Notes under the pieces: generated by a model
What the model was told of the DNA's origin: nothing
Databases searched by the model: none
The model's input: only the letters and a program-made list of their open reading frames with translations
Program-made: the position numbers and the translations under genes
Shown: in pieces, positions 25,892-34,896 of the stretch
How the letters are laid out: every line of letters starts with the position of its first letter
How positions within the stretch are numbered: the stretch's first letter is position 1
Origin: Enterovibrio paralichthyis
Lineage (GTDB): Bacteria > Pseudomonadota > Gammaproteobacteria > Enterobacterales > Vibrionaceae
Assembly (NCBI RefSeq): GCF_019209835.1
Contig: NZ_JAHUTS010000004.1
Coordinates: forward strand, 1 to 64,000
DNA length: 64,000 nucleotides
Reading direction: 5' to 3'

Positions 25892-26443
25892 ATGATGCAG
25901 AAAATACAAAGCTACAGCCGTAAAATCCGATCCACGATTCAGCTACTGATATGCCTGTTACCCTTGGGTGTTATCTATTACTGGATGACGGCGCAAACGG
26001 AGATGGATTTTATTTCCCGGTTTGGGATTGTGTCCGTCACCCATGAGATCAGTGCTTACACAGCATTGCCTTTGACCATTGAAACCCGCGTATTTGCGAT
26101 CATTGCGAGTTTCCTGCCGGTGGGTGTCTTGCTCTATGGTATGTCAGTACTGGTGAAGCTGTTTCGGCGTTACGAGACTGGAGACATTTTTTCGGTAGAT
26201 ACCGCGAACTATTACCGCCGCCTTGGCTTTGCGTTTTTCTTTTGGGTGATAGCCAACCTGGTTTTTGGTGGACTTATCTCTGTCATCCTGAGTTTCAATA
26301 ATCCGCCGGGCGAGCGCATACTTTCGCTGTCTTTGGGGAGCGTAGATATTGTCACTGTGCTTTGTGGCTTTATGATACTGACCGTTGGCTGGGTTATGCG
26401 TGAGGCGCAATTGATTGCCGAAGAGCATCAGCACACCATTTAG
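25892..26443 (+). CDS. DUF2975 family membrane protein
   Basis: 183 residues with four predicted membrane segments (residues ~15-33, ~70-90, ~108-132, ~145-165) and the DUF2975-like stretch LFRRYETGDIFSVDTANYYRRLG between the second and third. The next gene, eight bases downstream, encodes an XRE regulator; this two-gene pairing is widespread. The ATG at 25892 has AAGGAG five bases upstream. Function unknown. Confidence 0.8.
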   Translation: MMQKIQSYSRKIRSTIQLLICLLPLGVIYYWMTAQTEMDFISRFGIVSVTHEISAYTALPLTIETRVFAIIASFLPVGVLLYGMSVLVKLFRRYETGDIFSVDTANYYRRLGFAFFFWVIANLVFGGLISVILSFNNPPGERILSLSLGSVDIVTVLCGFMILTVGWVMREAQLIAEEHQHTI

Positions 26444-26451
26444 GAAAGTTT

Positions 26452-26676
26452 ATGGGAATTACAATAGACCTAGACGTCATGATGGCTAGGCGAAAAATGC
26501 GGCTCAAAGAGCTGTCAAAATTGGTGGGTGTGACCGAGCAGAACTTGTCGATACTGAAAAACGGCAAGGCGAAAGCGGTCAGATTCAGCACGCTGGAAAA
26601 AATCTGTGAAGTGCTGGAGTGTCAGCCGGGCGATATTCTTGTCTACACGGCGGACGAAAACACACAAGCAGAATAA
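26452..26676 (+). CDS. Small XRE-family (YozG-like) transcriptional regulator
   Basis: 74 residues, essentially one helix-turn-helix domain: MRLKELSKLVGVTEQNLSIL is the HTH and FSTLEKICEVLECQPGDIL is the family's C-terminal signature. It probably regulates its own operon with the DUF2975 protein (inference from the common pairing). Ribosome site TAGGAAAG. A terminator follows at 26678-26702. Confidence 0.87.
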   Translation: MGITIDLDVMMARRKMRLKELSKLVGVTEQNLSILKNGKAKAVRFSTLEKICEVLECQPGDILVYTADENTQAE

Positions 26677-26677
26677 T

Positions 26678-26702
26678 ACGGAGGGCTCTATGAGCCCTCC
26701 GT
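26678..26702. terminator. Hairpin between XRE gene and queC
   Basis: Perfect 11-bp stem ACGGAGGGCTC / GAGCCCTCCGT with loop TAT, immediately after the XRE stop; convergent with queC. Confidence 0.85.
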
Positions 26703-26731
26703 TGCTTTGTATCTGTGAAAGGCTAAAGGTT

Positions 26732-27418
26732 TCAGGCCGTTTTGCTGTTCAGCGATGCCATTACCGCCTCTTTGTCATTCAGGTAGCTGTCGAGACCATT
26801 CTGGCGCAGGTCACAGGCTGGGCAATCGCCACAGCCACTTCCAATCACACCGTTGTAGCAAGTCAGAGTTTGGTCGCGGACAAAATCCAGTTTGCCAAGT
26901 TTATCCGCCAAAGCCCAGGTTTCCGCTTTGTTCAGCCACATCAATGGCGTGCGGATTTCCAACTGGCGATCCATGCCTTGCACCAAGGCGCTGTTCATGG
27001 CTTTTACAAAGTCATTGCGGCAATCCGGGTAGCCAGAAAAATCTGTTTCACACACACCGGTGATCACAGCTTCCGCGCCAAGTTGGTATGCATAGATACC
27101 TGCCAGCGTCAGGAACAGGATGTTGCGGCCGGGAACAAAGGAGTTCGGCAGACCATTTTCCTGCAGTTCATGGGAGACCGGAATGTTGTCACGGGTCAGC
27201 GAGCTGATCGCCAGTTCATTGAGTAGCCCCACATCCATCACCTTGTGGGAAGCGACGCCCAGCGTTTCAGCCACTTCACAGGCCACTTCGATTTCCTGCT
27301 TGTGGCGCTGGTTATAGTCGAAGGTAATACAATGCACTTCGTCATACTCAGACAGCGCCTGGATCAGGCAGGTGGTGGAATCCTGCCCGCCACTAAAGAC
27401 GACAACAGCTTTTTTCAT
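26732..27418 (-). CDS. queC: 7-cyano-7-deazaguanine synthase
   Basis: 228 residues from the ATG at 27416-27418, which has AGGATG upstream; a longer reading adds an unlikely proline-rich leader. The P-loop pyrophosphatase motif VVFSGGQDSTTCL starts at residue 5, and the zinc site CGDCPACDLR lies near residue 190, with CYNG before it. It converts 7-carboxy-7-deazaguanine to preQ0 using ATP and ammonia, for queuosine synthesis (the tRNA-Tyr copies above are queuosine substrates). No preQ1 riboswitch is visible upstream. Confidence 0.96.
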   Translation of the reverse strand: MKKAVVVFSGGQDSTTCLIQALSEYDEVHCITFDYNQRHKQEIEVACEVAETLGVASHKVMDVGLLNELAISSLTRDNIPVSHELQENGLPNSFVPGRNILFLTLAGIYAYQLGAEAVITGVCETDFSGYPDCRNDFVKAMNSALVQGMDRQLEIRTPLMWLNKAETWALADKLGKLDFVRDQTLTCYNGVIGSGCGDCPACDLRQNGLDSYLNDKEAVMASLNSKTA

Positions 27419-27515
27419 GACTACATCCTTTTGCGGAATTCTGTTTCTTGGTGGAGGAGTGTAGCGCAAGTGCGGTAGGAGCTCTATGCCAAGCTAAACT
27501 GCAGGATAAAGAAAG

Positions 27516-27533
27516 GGCGCACCGGAGTGCGCC
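27516..27533. terminator. Terminator of the cysteine-synthase-like gene
   Basis: GGCGCAC, loop CGGA, GTGCGCC; on the minus strand followed by CTTTCTTTATCC. Confidence 0.8.
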
Positions 27534-27553
27534 TTAGCGAAGAGCGTTGTGGT

Positions 27554-28624
27554 TTACCCACCAAACTTCTGCAGGTATTCCAGAGTCGGTTTGATATCAC
27601 CGATGTTGGCTTCAACCCACGCATCGTTGAAGTAAGTGTCCAGGTAGCGGTCGCCGCTGTCACAAAGCAGGGTGACGATAGACCCTTTCTCGCCGCGTGC
27701 TTTCATTTCTTCCGCCAGTTTCAGCGCACCAAACAGGTTGGTGCCGGTAGAGGCACCGGCCTTACGGCCAAGAATGCCTTCCAGCCAATGTACGGTTGCC
27801 ACGCTGTCCACATCGGCAATGGTTTCCATGCGGTCAATCACGCCTGGAATAAAGCTAGGTTCTACACGTGGGCGGCCGATACCTTCAATTTTACCGCCGC
27901 GATCCAGCGTCAGGGAGCAGTCGCCGGTTTTGTAGTATTCGTGGAAAACTGAGTTTTCCGGGTCAACAGCCATCAGTTGGGTGTGGTGGCAGCGGTAGCG
28001 GATAAAGCGGCCAATGGTCGCGGAGGTGCCGCCTGTGCCCGGGCTCATCACAATCCAGCTTGGCACCGCGTAACGTTCGTACTTCATCTGGCTGAAAATA
28101 CTGTTGGCGATGCTGTTGTTGCTGCGCCAGTCTGTAGCGCGCTCGGCATAGGTGAATTGGTCCATATAGTGACCATTCAGTTCCTTAGCCAGTCGGCGGG
28201 ATTCTGCGTAGATCTCGTCTGAACGCTCAACAAAGTGCGCTTCCCCACCGTAGAACTGGATTTGCTCAATTTTCTTTTTCGAGGTTGTGCGCGGTACAAC
28301 AGCGATAAAACGCAGGCCTAGCAGACGCGCAAAGTAAGCCTCAGAAATTGCGGTACTGCCGGAAGACGACTCAATGATAGTGGTGCCTTCTTTAATCCAG
28401 CCGTTACACAAACCGTAGAGGAAAAGTGAGCGTGCAAGGCGGTGCTTCAGGCTACCGGTTGGATGGGTGCTTTCATCTTTCAGGTAGAGGTCGATATCGG
28501 TGAAATAAGGCAAGTCCAGCTTGATCAGGTGCGTATCTGCCGAACGTTGGAAATCGGCGTCGATTTTACGAATTGCGTCGCATACCCAATGAGAGTTCGT
28601 AGAGGTACAGTGTGTGTGCGTCAT
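27554..28624 (-). CDS. PLP-dependent cysteine synthase-family enzyme, probably cysteine desulfhydrase
   Basis: 356 residues, fold type II. The PLP lysine lies in HPTGSLKHRLA near residue 60; the substrate/serine loop is IESSSGSTAISEAYFA; the phosphate-binding glycines are SPGTGGTSATIGR. The family (as in mycobacterial Cds1) degrades L-cysteine to pyruvate, ammonia and sulphide, unlike CysK. Divergent transcription from a DecR-type Lrp regulator, whose E. coli orthologue controls cysteine detoxification, supports that role here (inference). Confidence 0.8.
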   Translation of the reverse strand: MTHTHCTSTNSHWVCDAIRKIDADFQRSADTHLIKLDLPYFTDIDLYLKDESTHPTGSLKHRLARSLFLYGLCNGWIKEGTTIIESSSGSTAISEAYFARLLGLRFIAVVPRTTSKKKIEQIQFYGGEAHFVERSDEIYAESRRLAKELNGHYMDQFTYAERATDWRSNNSIANSIFSQMKYERYAVPSWIVMSPGTGGTSATIGRFIRYRCHHTQLMAVDPENSVFHEYYKTGDCSLTLDRGGKIEGIGRPRVEPSFIPGVIDRMETIADVDSVATVHWLEGILGRKAGASTGTNLFGALKLAEEMKARGEKGSIVTLLCDSGDRYLDTYFNDAWVEANIGDIKPTLEYLQKFGG

Positions 28625-28754
28625 TATTGGCGTTCTTCTGTTATTTAACTGATTAACCTAACTATAAGTTTTGCCCAGAAGTAAAACTTTACCTTTTCTC
28701 GCCTGATTGCTGCCTTTCTTGGGAAATCATTCTATGATTATCCATCAAAAGGAA

Positions 28755-28789
28755 AAATATTCTCCAATTATTCACTTTGGGGAATATTT
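28755..28789. promoter_or_regulatory. Inverted repeat, probable DecR operator
   Basis: AAATATTCTCC and GGGGAATATTT form 11-base arms (10 of 11 pair) separated by 13 bases, in the 197-base gap between the PLP enzyme and decR, 33 bases before the decR ATG. The A+T-rich, widely spaced dyad fits an Lrp-family site. Confidence 0.6.
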
Positions 28790-28821
28790 AACCCACCAAA
28801 CGGGAAAACGGTAACATCACC

Positions 28822-29286
28822 ATGACACTGTCTTTAGATAAAGTTGACCGCCAGTTGCTGGATTGGTTACAGCGCGATGCATCGCTCTCGCTGGCTGATT
28901 TGGCGGAGCGGGTAAACCTGACCACCACACCGTGCTGGAAACGTTTGAAGCGTTTAGAAGAGAGCGGCATTTTGCAAAAGCGGGTGGCGCTGCTTGACCC
29001 AGAAGCCCTGGGGCTGGCGTTCACCGCGTTTGTGCAGATTAAAACCTCGGATCACTCCGAAAGCTGGTACCGGAAGTTTTTTGATGTAGTGACACCGTTT
29101 CCGGAAGTGATGGAGTGTTACCGCATGGCGGGTGAGTACGACTATATGATGAAGGTGCAGGTGGCAGACATGGCTGCATTCGACCGCTTCTACAAGAAGC
29201 TGGTAAACAGCATTGGCGGCTTAACAGATGTGACGTCCACATTTGCTATGGAACCGCTGAAATACACCACCGCACTGCCTTTGTGA
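28822..29286 (+). CDS. decR: Lrp/AsnC family regulator, DecR type
   Basis: 154 residues. N-terminal HTH (DRQLLDWLQRDASLSLADLA, VNLTTTPCWKRLKRLEESG) and a C-terminal RAM domain (MAGEYDYMMKVQVADMAAF, GGLTDVTSTFAM). Position directly before mdlA-mdlB repeats the E. coli decR(ybaO)-mdlAB order. E. coli DecR senses cysteine and activates its degradation; here the divergent PLP enzyme is the natural target. Confidence 0.87.
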   Translation: MTLSLDKVDRQLLDWLQRDASLSLADLAERVNLTTTPCWKRLKRLEESGILQKRVALLDPEALGLAFTAFVQIKTSDHSESWYRKFFDVVTPFPEVMECYRMAGEYDYMMKVQVADMAAFDRFYKKLVNSIGGLTDVTSTFAMEPLKYTTALPL

Positions 29287-29330
29287 GTACCCACTTCGGC
29301 CTGTAAGGTAAAGGCGCACAGGGAGGAAGA

Positions 29331-31076
29331 ATGCGCATATTTCTCGAACTCGGATGGTTTTTCCGGCAGGCGTGGAAACGCTATGTCGGCGCGATCATCA
29401 TTTTCTTTTTCGTTGCCGGGTTTGAGCTTATTCCCCCCAAGGCGATTGGCTGGCTGGTGGACGGCGTCATGGCGGGTGATATTTCGCGCGAACAGATGCT
29501 GTTGGCGCTGGGCGCCATCGTGCTGCTCTGGGGCGTGGTTTATCTGCTGCGTATTGTTTGGCGCATCTGGTTGTTTGGCGCAGCTGTCGAGCTTGGCACT
29601 GTGCTGCGTGACAAGCTGTATCGCCATTTCACCACTCACTCCCCACGATTTTTCGAGCGTTACCGCACCGGCGATTTGATGGCGCGCGCCACCAATGATG
29701 TCAAAGCGGTTGTGATGACTGCCGGGGAAGGGGTGCTGACGCTGGCCGATTCCATTATTACCGGACTGGCAGTACTTATCATCATGACCACGACCATCAG
29801 CTGGGAGCTGACCCTGCTGGCGCTGTCGCCGATGCCTGTGATGGCAATACTGGTTAACCGTTTCGGCAACATCCTCCACTATCGGTTTACCGACTCCCAG
29901 GCTGCATTTTCTGCATTGTCTGATGAAACCCAGACCTCACTCAATGGCATCCGCATGATCCGCGCGTTCGGGCTAGAGCAGCAACAGGTTGAGCGTTTCA
30001 ACGCAGTGGCAGATGACACCGGTAACAAAAATATTGAAGTGGCCAAAGTGGATGCCATGTTTCAGCCGGTGATTTATATCACCATCGGTGCTTCGTTTTT
30101 CTGCTCTATCGCCGGTGGTGGCTATATGGTGGCAAACGGGTCACTGACGCTCGGGCAACTGACAGCCTTTACCCTGTATCAAGGGTTGATGATTTGGCCA
30201 ATGCTGGCCGTGGCCTGGCTGTTTAACATCATTGAGCGCGGCTCGGCGGCGTGGAAGCGCATCAAAGAGATTTTGGATGAAAAACCGGATCTGCTGGATG
30301 GCAATACTGAGCTGCCTGCGCAGCGGCAAACACTGGCAATTGGGATTGGGAAGTTTACTTGGCGCGGGCACGATGTACCGGCGCTTCGTGACGTCAACGT
30401 GGATCTTGCGCCAGGAAAAATGCTGGGTATTGCAGGGCCTGTCGGCAGCGGGAAAACGACACTGCTATCCCTGATGCTGCGTTTTGAAGACCCGCAGCAG
30501 GGAAGCCTGCAATATGGCGGTGTTGATTTACGGGACGTGAAACTGGATGACTGGCGCGGAAAAATGGCAGTCGTGACCCAGGCTCCGTTCCTGTTCTCTA
30601 GCAGTATTGCAGACAATATTGCCCTTGGAAGGCCAGAGGCATCGCGCGATGAAATCCGCACGGCGGCGAAGCTTGCCTGCATTGATGAAGACATCATGCA
30701 GTTTCGCGAAGGCTATGACACCTTAGTGGGGGAGAAAGGCATTACCCTTTCCGGCGGCCAGAAGCAGCGCATTGCCATCGCCCGGGCATTGTTGTTAGAC
30801 GCGGAAATACTGATCCTCGATGATGCACTGTCTGCCGTGGATGGGCGCACCGAACACCATATTCTTAAAAACCTGCACGACCGCGCCCAGCACCAAACGA
30901 CGGTGGTAATTGCCCACCGTTTGTCGGCACTGGAATCAGCAGATGAAATCATTGTGTTGCAAAAGGGGCATATCGAAGAGCGTGGTACCCATGAGGCATT
31001 GGTAAACGCCAATGGCTGGTACGCTGAAATGCAACGCTATCAGCAACTGGAGCAGGCTTTGGAGGAAGCGCTATGA
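29331..31076 (+). CDS. mdlA: Heterodimeric ABC exporter subunit MdlA
   Basis: 581 residues: six-helix exporter domain (about 1-310) then a nucleotide-binding domain with Walker A GPVGSGKTT, signature LSGGQKQRIAIARAL, Walker B ILILDDALSAVD and switch VIAHRLS. The Walker B is followed by aspartate (LDD) rather than glutamate, the usual sign of the degenerate site in heterodimeric exporters. Overlaps mdlB by four bases (ATGA), so the two are coupled. Substrate unknown. Ribosome site GGGAGGAAG. Confidence 0.93.
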   Translation: MRIFLELGWFFRQAWKRYVGAIIIFFFVAGFELIPPKAIGWLVDGVMAGDISREQMLLALGAIVLLWGVVYLLRIVWRIWLFGAAVELGTVLRDKLYRHFTTHSPRFFERYRTGDLMARATNDVKAVVMTAGEGVLTLADSIITGLAVLIIMTTTISWELTLLALSPMPVMAILVNRFGNILHYRFTDSQAAFSALSDETQTSLNGIRMIRAFGLEQQQVERFNAVADDTGNKNIEVAKVDAMFQPVIYITIGASFFCSIAGGGYMVANGSLTLGQLTAFTLYQGLMIWPMLAVAWLFNIIERGSAAWKRIKEILDEKPDLLDGNTELPAQRQTLAIGIGKFTWRGHDVPALRDVNVDLAPGKMLGIAGPVGSGKTTLLSLMLRFEDPQQGSLQYGGVDLRDVKLDDWRGKMAVVTQAPFLFSSSIADNIALGRPEASRDEIRTAAKLACIDEDIMQFREGYDTLVGEKGITLSGGQKQRIAIARALLLDAEILILDDALSAVDGRTEHHILKNLHDRAQHQTTVVIAHRLSALESADEIIVLQKGHIEERGTHEALVNANGWYAEMQRYQQLEQALEEAL

Positions 31077-32851
31077 GCAAACGCGAAACCCTAAAACGCC
31101 TGCTTCGCTACCTGCTGGCAGACAAAACGGCCTTCGCTATCGCAGCGCTGTTTTTGCTTTGTGCCGTGGTAGCAGACGTCAGTGGCCCCTGGCTTATCCG
31201 TCTGTTTTTGGATGATTACCTTGCCAAAGGGTATTACCCGTCGGGTGTGCTGTGGTCACTGGCGCTGGGGTATATTGGTGTAACCATTCTTTCCGGCGTC
31301 TTGCATTACGCCTATGGTATCCGCTTTAGCCGCATTGCTATCGGTATCGTGCAGACCATCCGCAAAAAAGTGTATGCCAGCATCATCAACCAGCCGCTTT
31401 CTGCGTTTGATTATGTGCCGGCAGGCAAGCTGGTTTCCCGTGTTACCAATGACACTGAATCGCTCAAAGAGCTTTATGTGCAGGTGGTCGCGAGTTTCCT
31501 TCAGGCAACAACACTGATCCTCGCCATGCTGACGGCCATGTATCTGCTAAGCCCGCGTTTAACGCTGGTGGTTGCCATCTTGCTCCCGACTGTAGTGCTG
31601 GTGATGTTTCTCTATCAGCGCCGCTCTGCCGGCGTGTTTCGCGAATCGCGGGATTTGCTGACCGATATCAACAGCGTCATGAGTGAGTCTATCCAAGGCA
31701 TGAGCCTTATCCAGTTGATGGGGCAGCAACAGCGATTCTCTGAGCGCTTTGCAGCACTGACTGACCAGCACCTCAATGCCGAGGTGCGGATTGTCAAAAT
31801 CAACGGCATCTATCTGCGCCCATTGATCGACTTGCTTTCCGGTGTTGCTCTGGTAACGCTGGCCGCGATTTTTGGTTGGCATGGCAGCGAGGTGATTGGC
31901 GTGGGGGTACTCTATGCCTTTATCAGCTACCTGGGACGTGTTACCGAACCGCTGATTGAGCTGATGCAGCGGTTGTCCCTGTTGCAACAGGCCATCATGG
32001 CCGGTGAGCGGCTGTTTGAGTTGATGGATGCGCCGCCTCATCCCTATGGCGATGACGAGCGTCCGTTGGCTTGTGGGGATATTGAGGTTTCATCGCTCAG
32101 TTTTAGTTATGACGGGAAAACGCCGGTACTCTCCGATGTGAATGTGTCGGTGAAAGAGGGCGGCTTTCTTGCTCTGGTTGGGCATACCGGCAGCGGAAAG
32201 AGTACGCTTGCGTCGCTGATGATGGGGTTTTATCCGGTGCAATCCGGTTCTCTTAAGTTGGGAGGGCGCGACATTGACACTTTGTCACAGCATGCACTCC
32301 GCAGTGGGATTGCGCTGGTTCAGCAAGACCCGCATGTGCTGTCAGATTCATTCCGTGCCAATGTCAGCCTTGACCGTGATGTCAGTGATGAGGCCATCTG
32401 GCAGGCGCTGGAGCAGGTGGATTTGGCTGATTATGTACGACACCTTCCTTCAGGGTTGGATACTGCCATCGGCACCGGGGATATTTCGCTTTCTGCCGGG
32501 CAGAAGCAGTTGTTGGCGTTGGCGCGTGTTTTGGTCGACAAGCCGCGCATCCTGATCCTGGACGAAGCGACGGCCAATATAGATTCCGGCACTGAAGAAA
32601 AGGTGCAGCAGGCACTGGCATCATTGCGTAATACCATTACCATTGTGGTGATAGCGCACCGGCTTTCCACCATTGCCGACGCGGACAATATTCTGGTGTT
32701 GCACCAAGGGCATGTTGAAGAGCAGGGGAATCACCAGCAATTGCTCGCCAACAAGGGGCGATACTGGCAGATGTATGAATTGCAGCAGACCCGCGCACAT
32801 CTGAAAGAGCTTGAGCAACAGGCCTGTGGCGAGATAGAAGAAAACGCCTGA
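31073..32851 (+). CDS. mdlB: Heterodimeric ABC exporter subunit MdlB
   Basis: 592 residues with the same layout: membrane domain, Walker A GHTGSGKST, signature altered to LSAGQKQLLALARVL, Walker B ILILDEATANID with the catalytic glutamate, and VIAHRLS. It complements MdlA, giving one consensus and one degenerate ATP site. Terminated by the hairpin at 32870-32897. Confidence 0.93.
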   Translation: MSKRETLKRLLRYLLADKTAFAIAALFLLCAVVADVSGPWLIRLFLDDYLAKGYYPSGVLWSLALGYIGVTILSGVLHYAYGIRFSRIAIGIVQTIRKKVYASIINQPLSAFDYVPAGKLVSRVTNDTESLKELYVQVVASFLQATTLILAMLTAMYLLSPRLTLVVAILLPTVVLVMFLYQRRSAGVFRESRDLLTDINSVMSESIQGMSLIQLMGQQQRFSERFAALTDQHLNAEVRIVKINGIYLRPLIDLLSGVALVTLAAIFGWHGSEVIGVGVLYAFISYLGRVTEPLIELMQRLSLLQQAIMAGERLFELMDAPPHPYGDDERPLACGDIEVSSLSFSYDGKTPVLSDVNVSVKEGGFLALVGHTGSGKSTLASLMMGFYPVQSGSLKLGGRDIDTLSQHALRSGIALVQQDPHVLSDSFRANVSLDRDVSDEAIWQALEQVDLADYVRHLPSGLDTAIGTGDISLSAGQKQLLALARVLVDKPRILILDEATANIDSGTEEKVQQALASLRNTITIVVIAHRLSTIADADNILVLHQGHVEEQGNHQQLLANKGRYWQMYELQQTRAHLKELEQQACGEIEENA

Positions 32852-32869
32852 TTCAGAATGAAGGAAAAT

Positions 32870-32897
32870 CCCGCTGACTGCATCAGCGGGGTTTTTT
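32870..32897 (+). terminator. Terminator of decR-mdlAB block
   Basis: CCCGCTGA, loop CTGCA, TCAGCGGG then GTTTTTT. Confidence 0.95.
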
Positions 32898-32921
32898 GTC
32901 TCTAAGGTCAACAGACCCTAG

Positions 32922-33308
32922 CTACAAGCCAGCCACAGGACTGCAAATTTCCACCAGATAGCCGTTGAGATCCCGCACGTAAGAGATGGTCTGTCCCCAT
33001 GGCATTTCGCTGACATCTTCCACCAGTTCCGCACCCGCTTCGAGGGCTTTCGCCAAATTGCCCGCCACATCATCAGTTTCAAAGGCAATCTCAAAATTGG
33101 GCGATGCCGGGTTACCGGAACTTGGGTGCTTGCCCAACGAAGTCATCAGTGCCAGTGAGGAAAATGCCAGTTTGGTGTTACCGGTACTTAGTTCACCGTA
33201 GTCACCGCTTTCATGCAAAAAGGCCTGCTCCAGACCAAAGGCTTGTTCGTAAAACGCCAGTGTTTTCGCTACGTCAGGCACGTACATAATGGTGTATTTG
33301 AATTTCAT
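32922..33308 (-). CDS. VOC (glyoxalase/bleomycin-resistance) family protein
   Basis: 128 residues from the ATG at 33306-33308 with GGAG upstream. One vicinal-oxygen-chelate unit: KFKYTIMYVPDVAKTLAFYE at the start, FEIAFETDDV in the middle and YVRDLNGYLVEICSP at the end, which supplies the second metal-binding glutamate. Substrate unknown. The reading frame continues upstream to 33635, but that part is antisense to the next gene and lacks VOC sequence. Confidence 0.85.
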   Translation of the reverse strand: MKFKYTIMYVPDVAKTLAFYEQAFGLEQAFLHESGDYGELSTGNTKLAFSSLALMTSLGKHPSSGNPASPNFEIAFETDDVAGNLAKALEAGAELVEDVSEMPWGQTISYVRDLNGYLVEICSPVAGL

Positions 33309-33438
33309 GGGGTATCTCCGCTTGTGTCGCGAGGAGGGAATAGGCATCAAAACCGGAATCGAAAATTTGCGACAGCGATTTGCCAGCCTTAATGCTAGAC
33401 CATAAGAATTGTCACTGAGATTTGAGGCTGAAAAGAAA

Positions 33439-33729
33439 ATGAAGCGAATATTTTTAGCTTTACTCTTTGCGGGAAGTGCTCTGGCAAATGCAGACATCGA
33501 CCCCAATGGTATTCCGGCGATGGAGTTGCAGCCTGATCCCATGAATGCCCCGGCACTGGAGCCGGGCAGCGCGAACCTGCCGCTGGCTGAAACCAACCCC
33601 CAACTGGCGCAGGATGAAAATCCACCGCTTTCCAATCAAGAGAAACTGCAGGAACTGGAAGCCAACAGTGATGAAATTTCTCCCCAGATAGCCGAAGAAA
33701 ATCAGCAGTTGGAATCGTTGCCTAAATAG
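33439..33729 (+). CDS. Small secreted acidic Pro/Glu/Asn-rich protein
   Basis: 96 residues from the ATG at 33439. A short signal peptide (MKRIFLALLFAGSALA, cleavage after ANA) precedes a disordered, strongly acidic mature chain rich in proline, asparagine, glutamate and glutamine (repeated LEPGSANLP / LAETNPQLA, then LEANSDEI). No domain recognised. It has its own bidirectional terminator with tesB. Confidence 0.6.
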   Translation: MKRIFLALLFAGSALANADIDPNGIPAMELQPDPMNAPALEPGSANLPLAETNPQLAQDENPPLSNQEKLQELEANSDEISPQIAEENQQLESLPK

Positions 33730-33731
33730 CA

Positions 33732-33755
33732 AAATCCCCGCAGAAGCGGGGATTT
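33732..33755. terminator. Bidirectional terminator, small secreted protein / tesB
   Basis: AAATCCCCGC, loop AGAA, GCGGGGATTT; A- and T-rich flanks, convergent genes. Confidence 0.9.
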
Positions 33756-33762
33756 GTGTCAT

Positions 33763-34626
33763 TTAGCCTCGGCGGCTTCGCATCAGGCCTTCCTGAACAG
33801 CAGAAGCGACCAACTCGCCTTTCTGGTTGTAGATTTCACCACGAACCAGACCTCTTGAACCGCTGGCTGACGGGCTGTCTATAGCAAACAGTAACCATTC
33901 ATCCATACGGAATTCGCGATGGAACCACATCGCATGGTCAATGGTGGCGACTTTCATGCCCGGTGACATTAGGGTGACACCGTGCGGCTGTAATGCGGTG
34001 ACCAGAAAACCCCAATCGGACGCGTAAGCCAGCAGATACTGGTGAACGCGAAGGTCATCGACCATCTTGCCGTTAGCGCGGATCCACAGGTATTGCTTGG
34101 CAGGCAGTTTTTCCGGTTCCAGCGGGTTAACCACAACCACAGGACGAACCTCGATAGGGCGTTCGCCGCCAAAGGTTTCAATCACTTTCTTCGGCAGGTA
34201 CTGGGCAATGGAATCGACCAGTTCTTTTTCAGATTTCAGCGATTCGGGACCAGTCACATCCGGCATGGTGAACTGGTGGTCAAAGCCCGGCTCGTTTGCC
34301 TGGTAGGATGCCGTTAGGTAGAAAATCGGTTTGCCGTATTGCACGGCTTTTACACGACGGGTACTAAAGCTTTGGCCGTCACGTAGGTTTTCTACGTCGT
34401 AAACAATAGGTTTTTCCGGGTCGCCAGGGCGCAGGAAATAGCTGTGGAATGAGTGCACAAAGCGGTCAGGGGAAACTGTCCCCTTGGCTGCTGAAAGTGC
34501 CTGCCCGATAACTTGACCACCATAGACCTGAGGCAACCCGAGGTTTTCGCTTTGACCGCGATAAATTCCTTCTTCAATTTGTTCCAGTTGCAACAGCGCT
34601 AATAGCTCTTCCAATTTGGTGCTCAT
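33763..34626 (-). CDS. tesB: Acyl-CoA thioesterase II
   Basis: 287 residues, double hot-dog fold. Landmarks: VYGGQVIGQALSAAKGTV, SYFLRPGDPEKPIVYDVE, DGQSFSTRRV, and the catalytic aspartate in VATIDHAMWFHREFR with the Thr/Gln-bearing RGLVRGEIYNQKGELVASA. Hydrolyses medium/long acyl-CoA in the cytosol. Divergent from ybaY, exactly as in E. coli. Confidence 0.96.
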   Translation of the reverse strand: MSTKLEELLALLQLEQIEEGIYRGQSENLGLPQVYGGQVIGQALSAAKGTVSPDRFVHSFHSYFLRPGDPEKPIVYDVENLRDGQSFSTRRVKAVQYGKPIFYLTASYQANEPGFDHQFTMPDVTGPESLKSEKELVDSIAQYLPKKVIETFGGERPIEVRPVVVVNPLEPEKLPAKQYLWIRANGKMVDDLRVHQYLLAYASDWGFLVTALQPHGVTLMSPGMKVATIDHAMWFHREFRMDEWLLFAIDSPSASGSRGLVRGEIYNQKGELVASAVQEGLMRSRRG

Positions 34627-34896
34627 AGATCCCCTTTAGACCAGATTGACAGAAAAATGACAGATTCTTCTCAATTTACCGATTATTTGGAACTTCTCCA
34701 GACACTATACTCTAACAAACTTAAGTTGCAGATTTCCGCGAGCATCGAATTTCCTGTGCTCAAAGGATGACGAAACCTTGTTGTCCTGTAGTGCGTGAAT
34801 CGCAAACGCTGCGATCTTTACGCCAAATTTTTTGCAGGGCTGACGAGGTGACAGTGTTAAACTATTGACGTTTTTGTCAGTCTCTGGAGCCAAACG

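Noticed and set aside
33309..33635. N-terminal extension of the VOC protein at 32922-33308
   Set aside because: The extension is low-complexity, antisense to the secreted-protein gene, and the internal ATG has a good ribosome site and begins the VOC domain.
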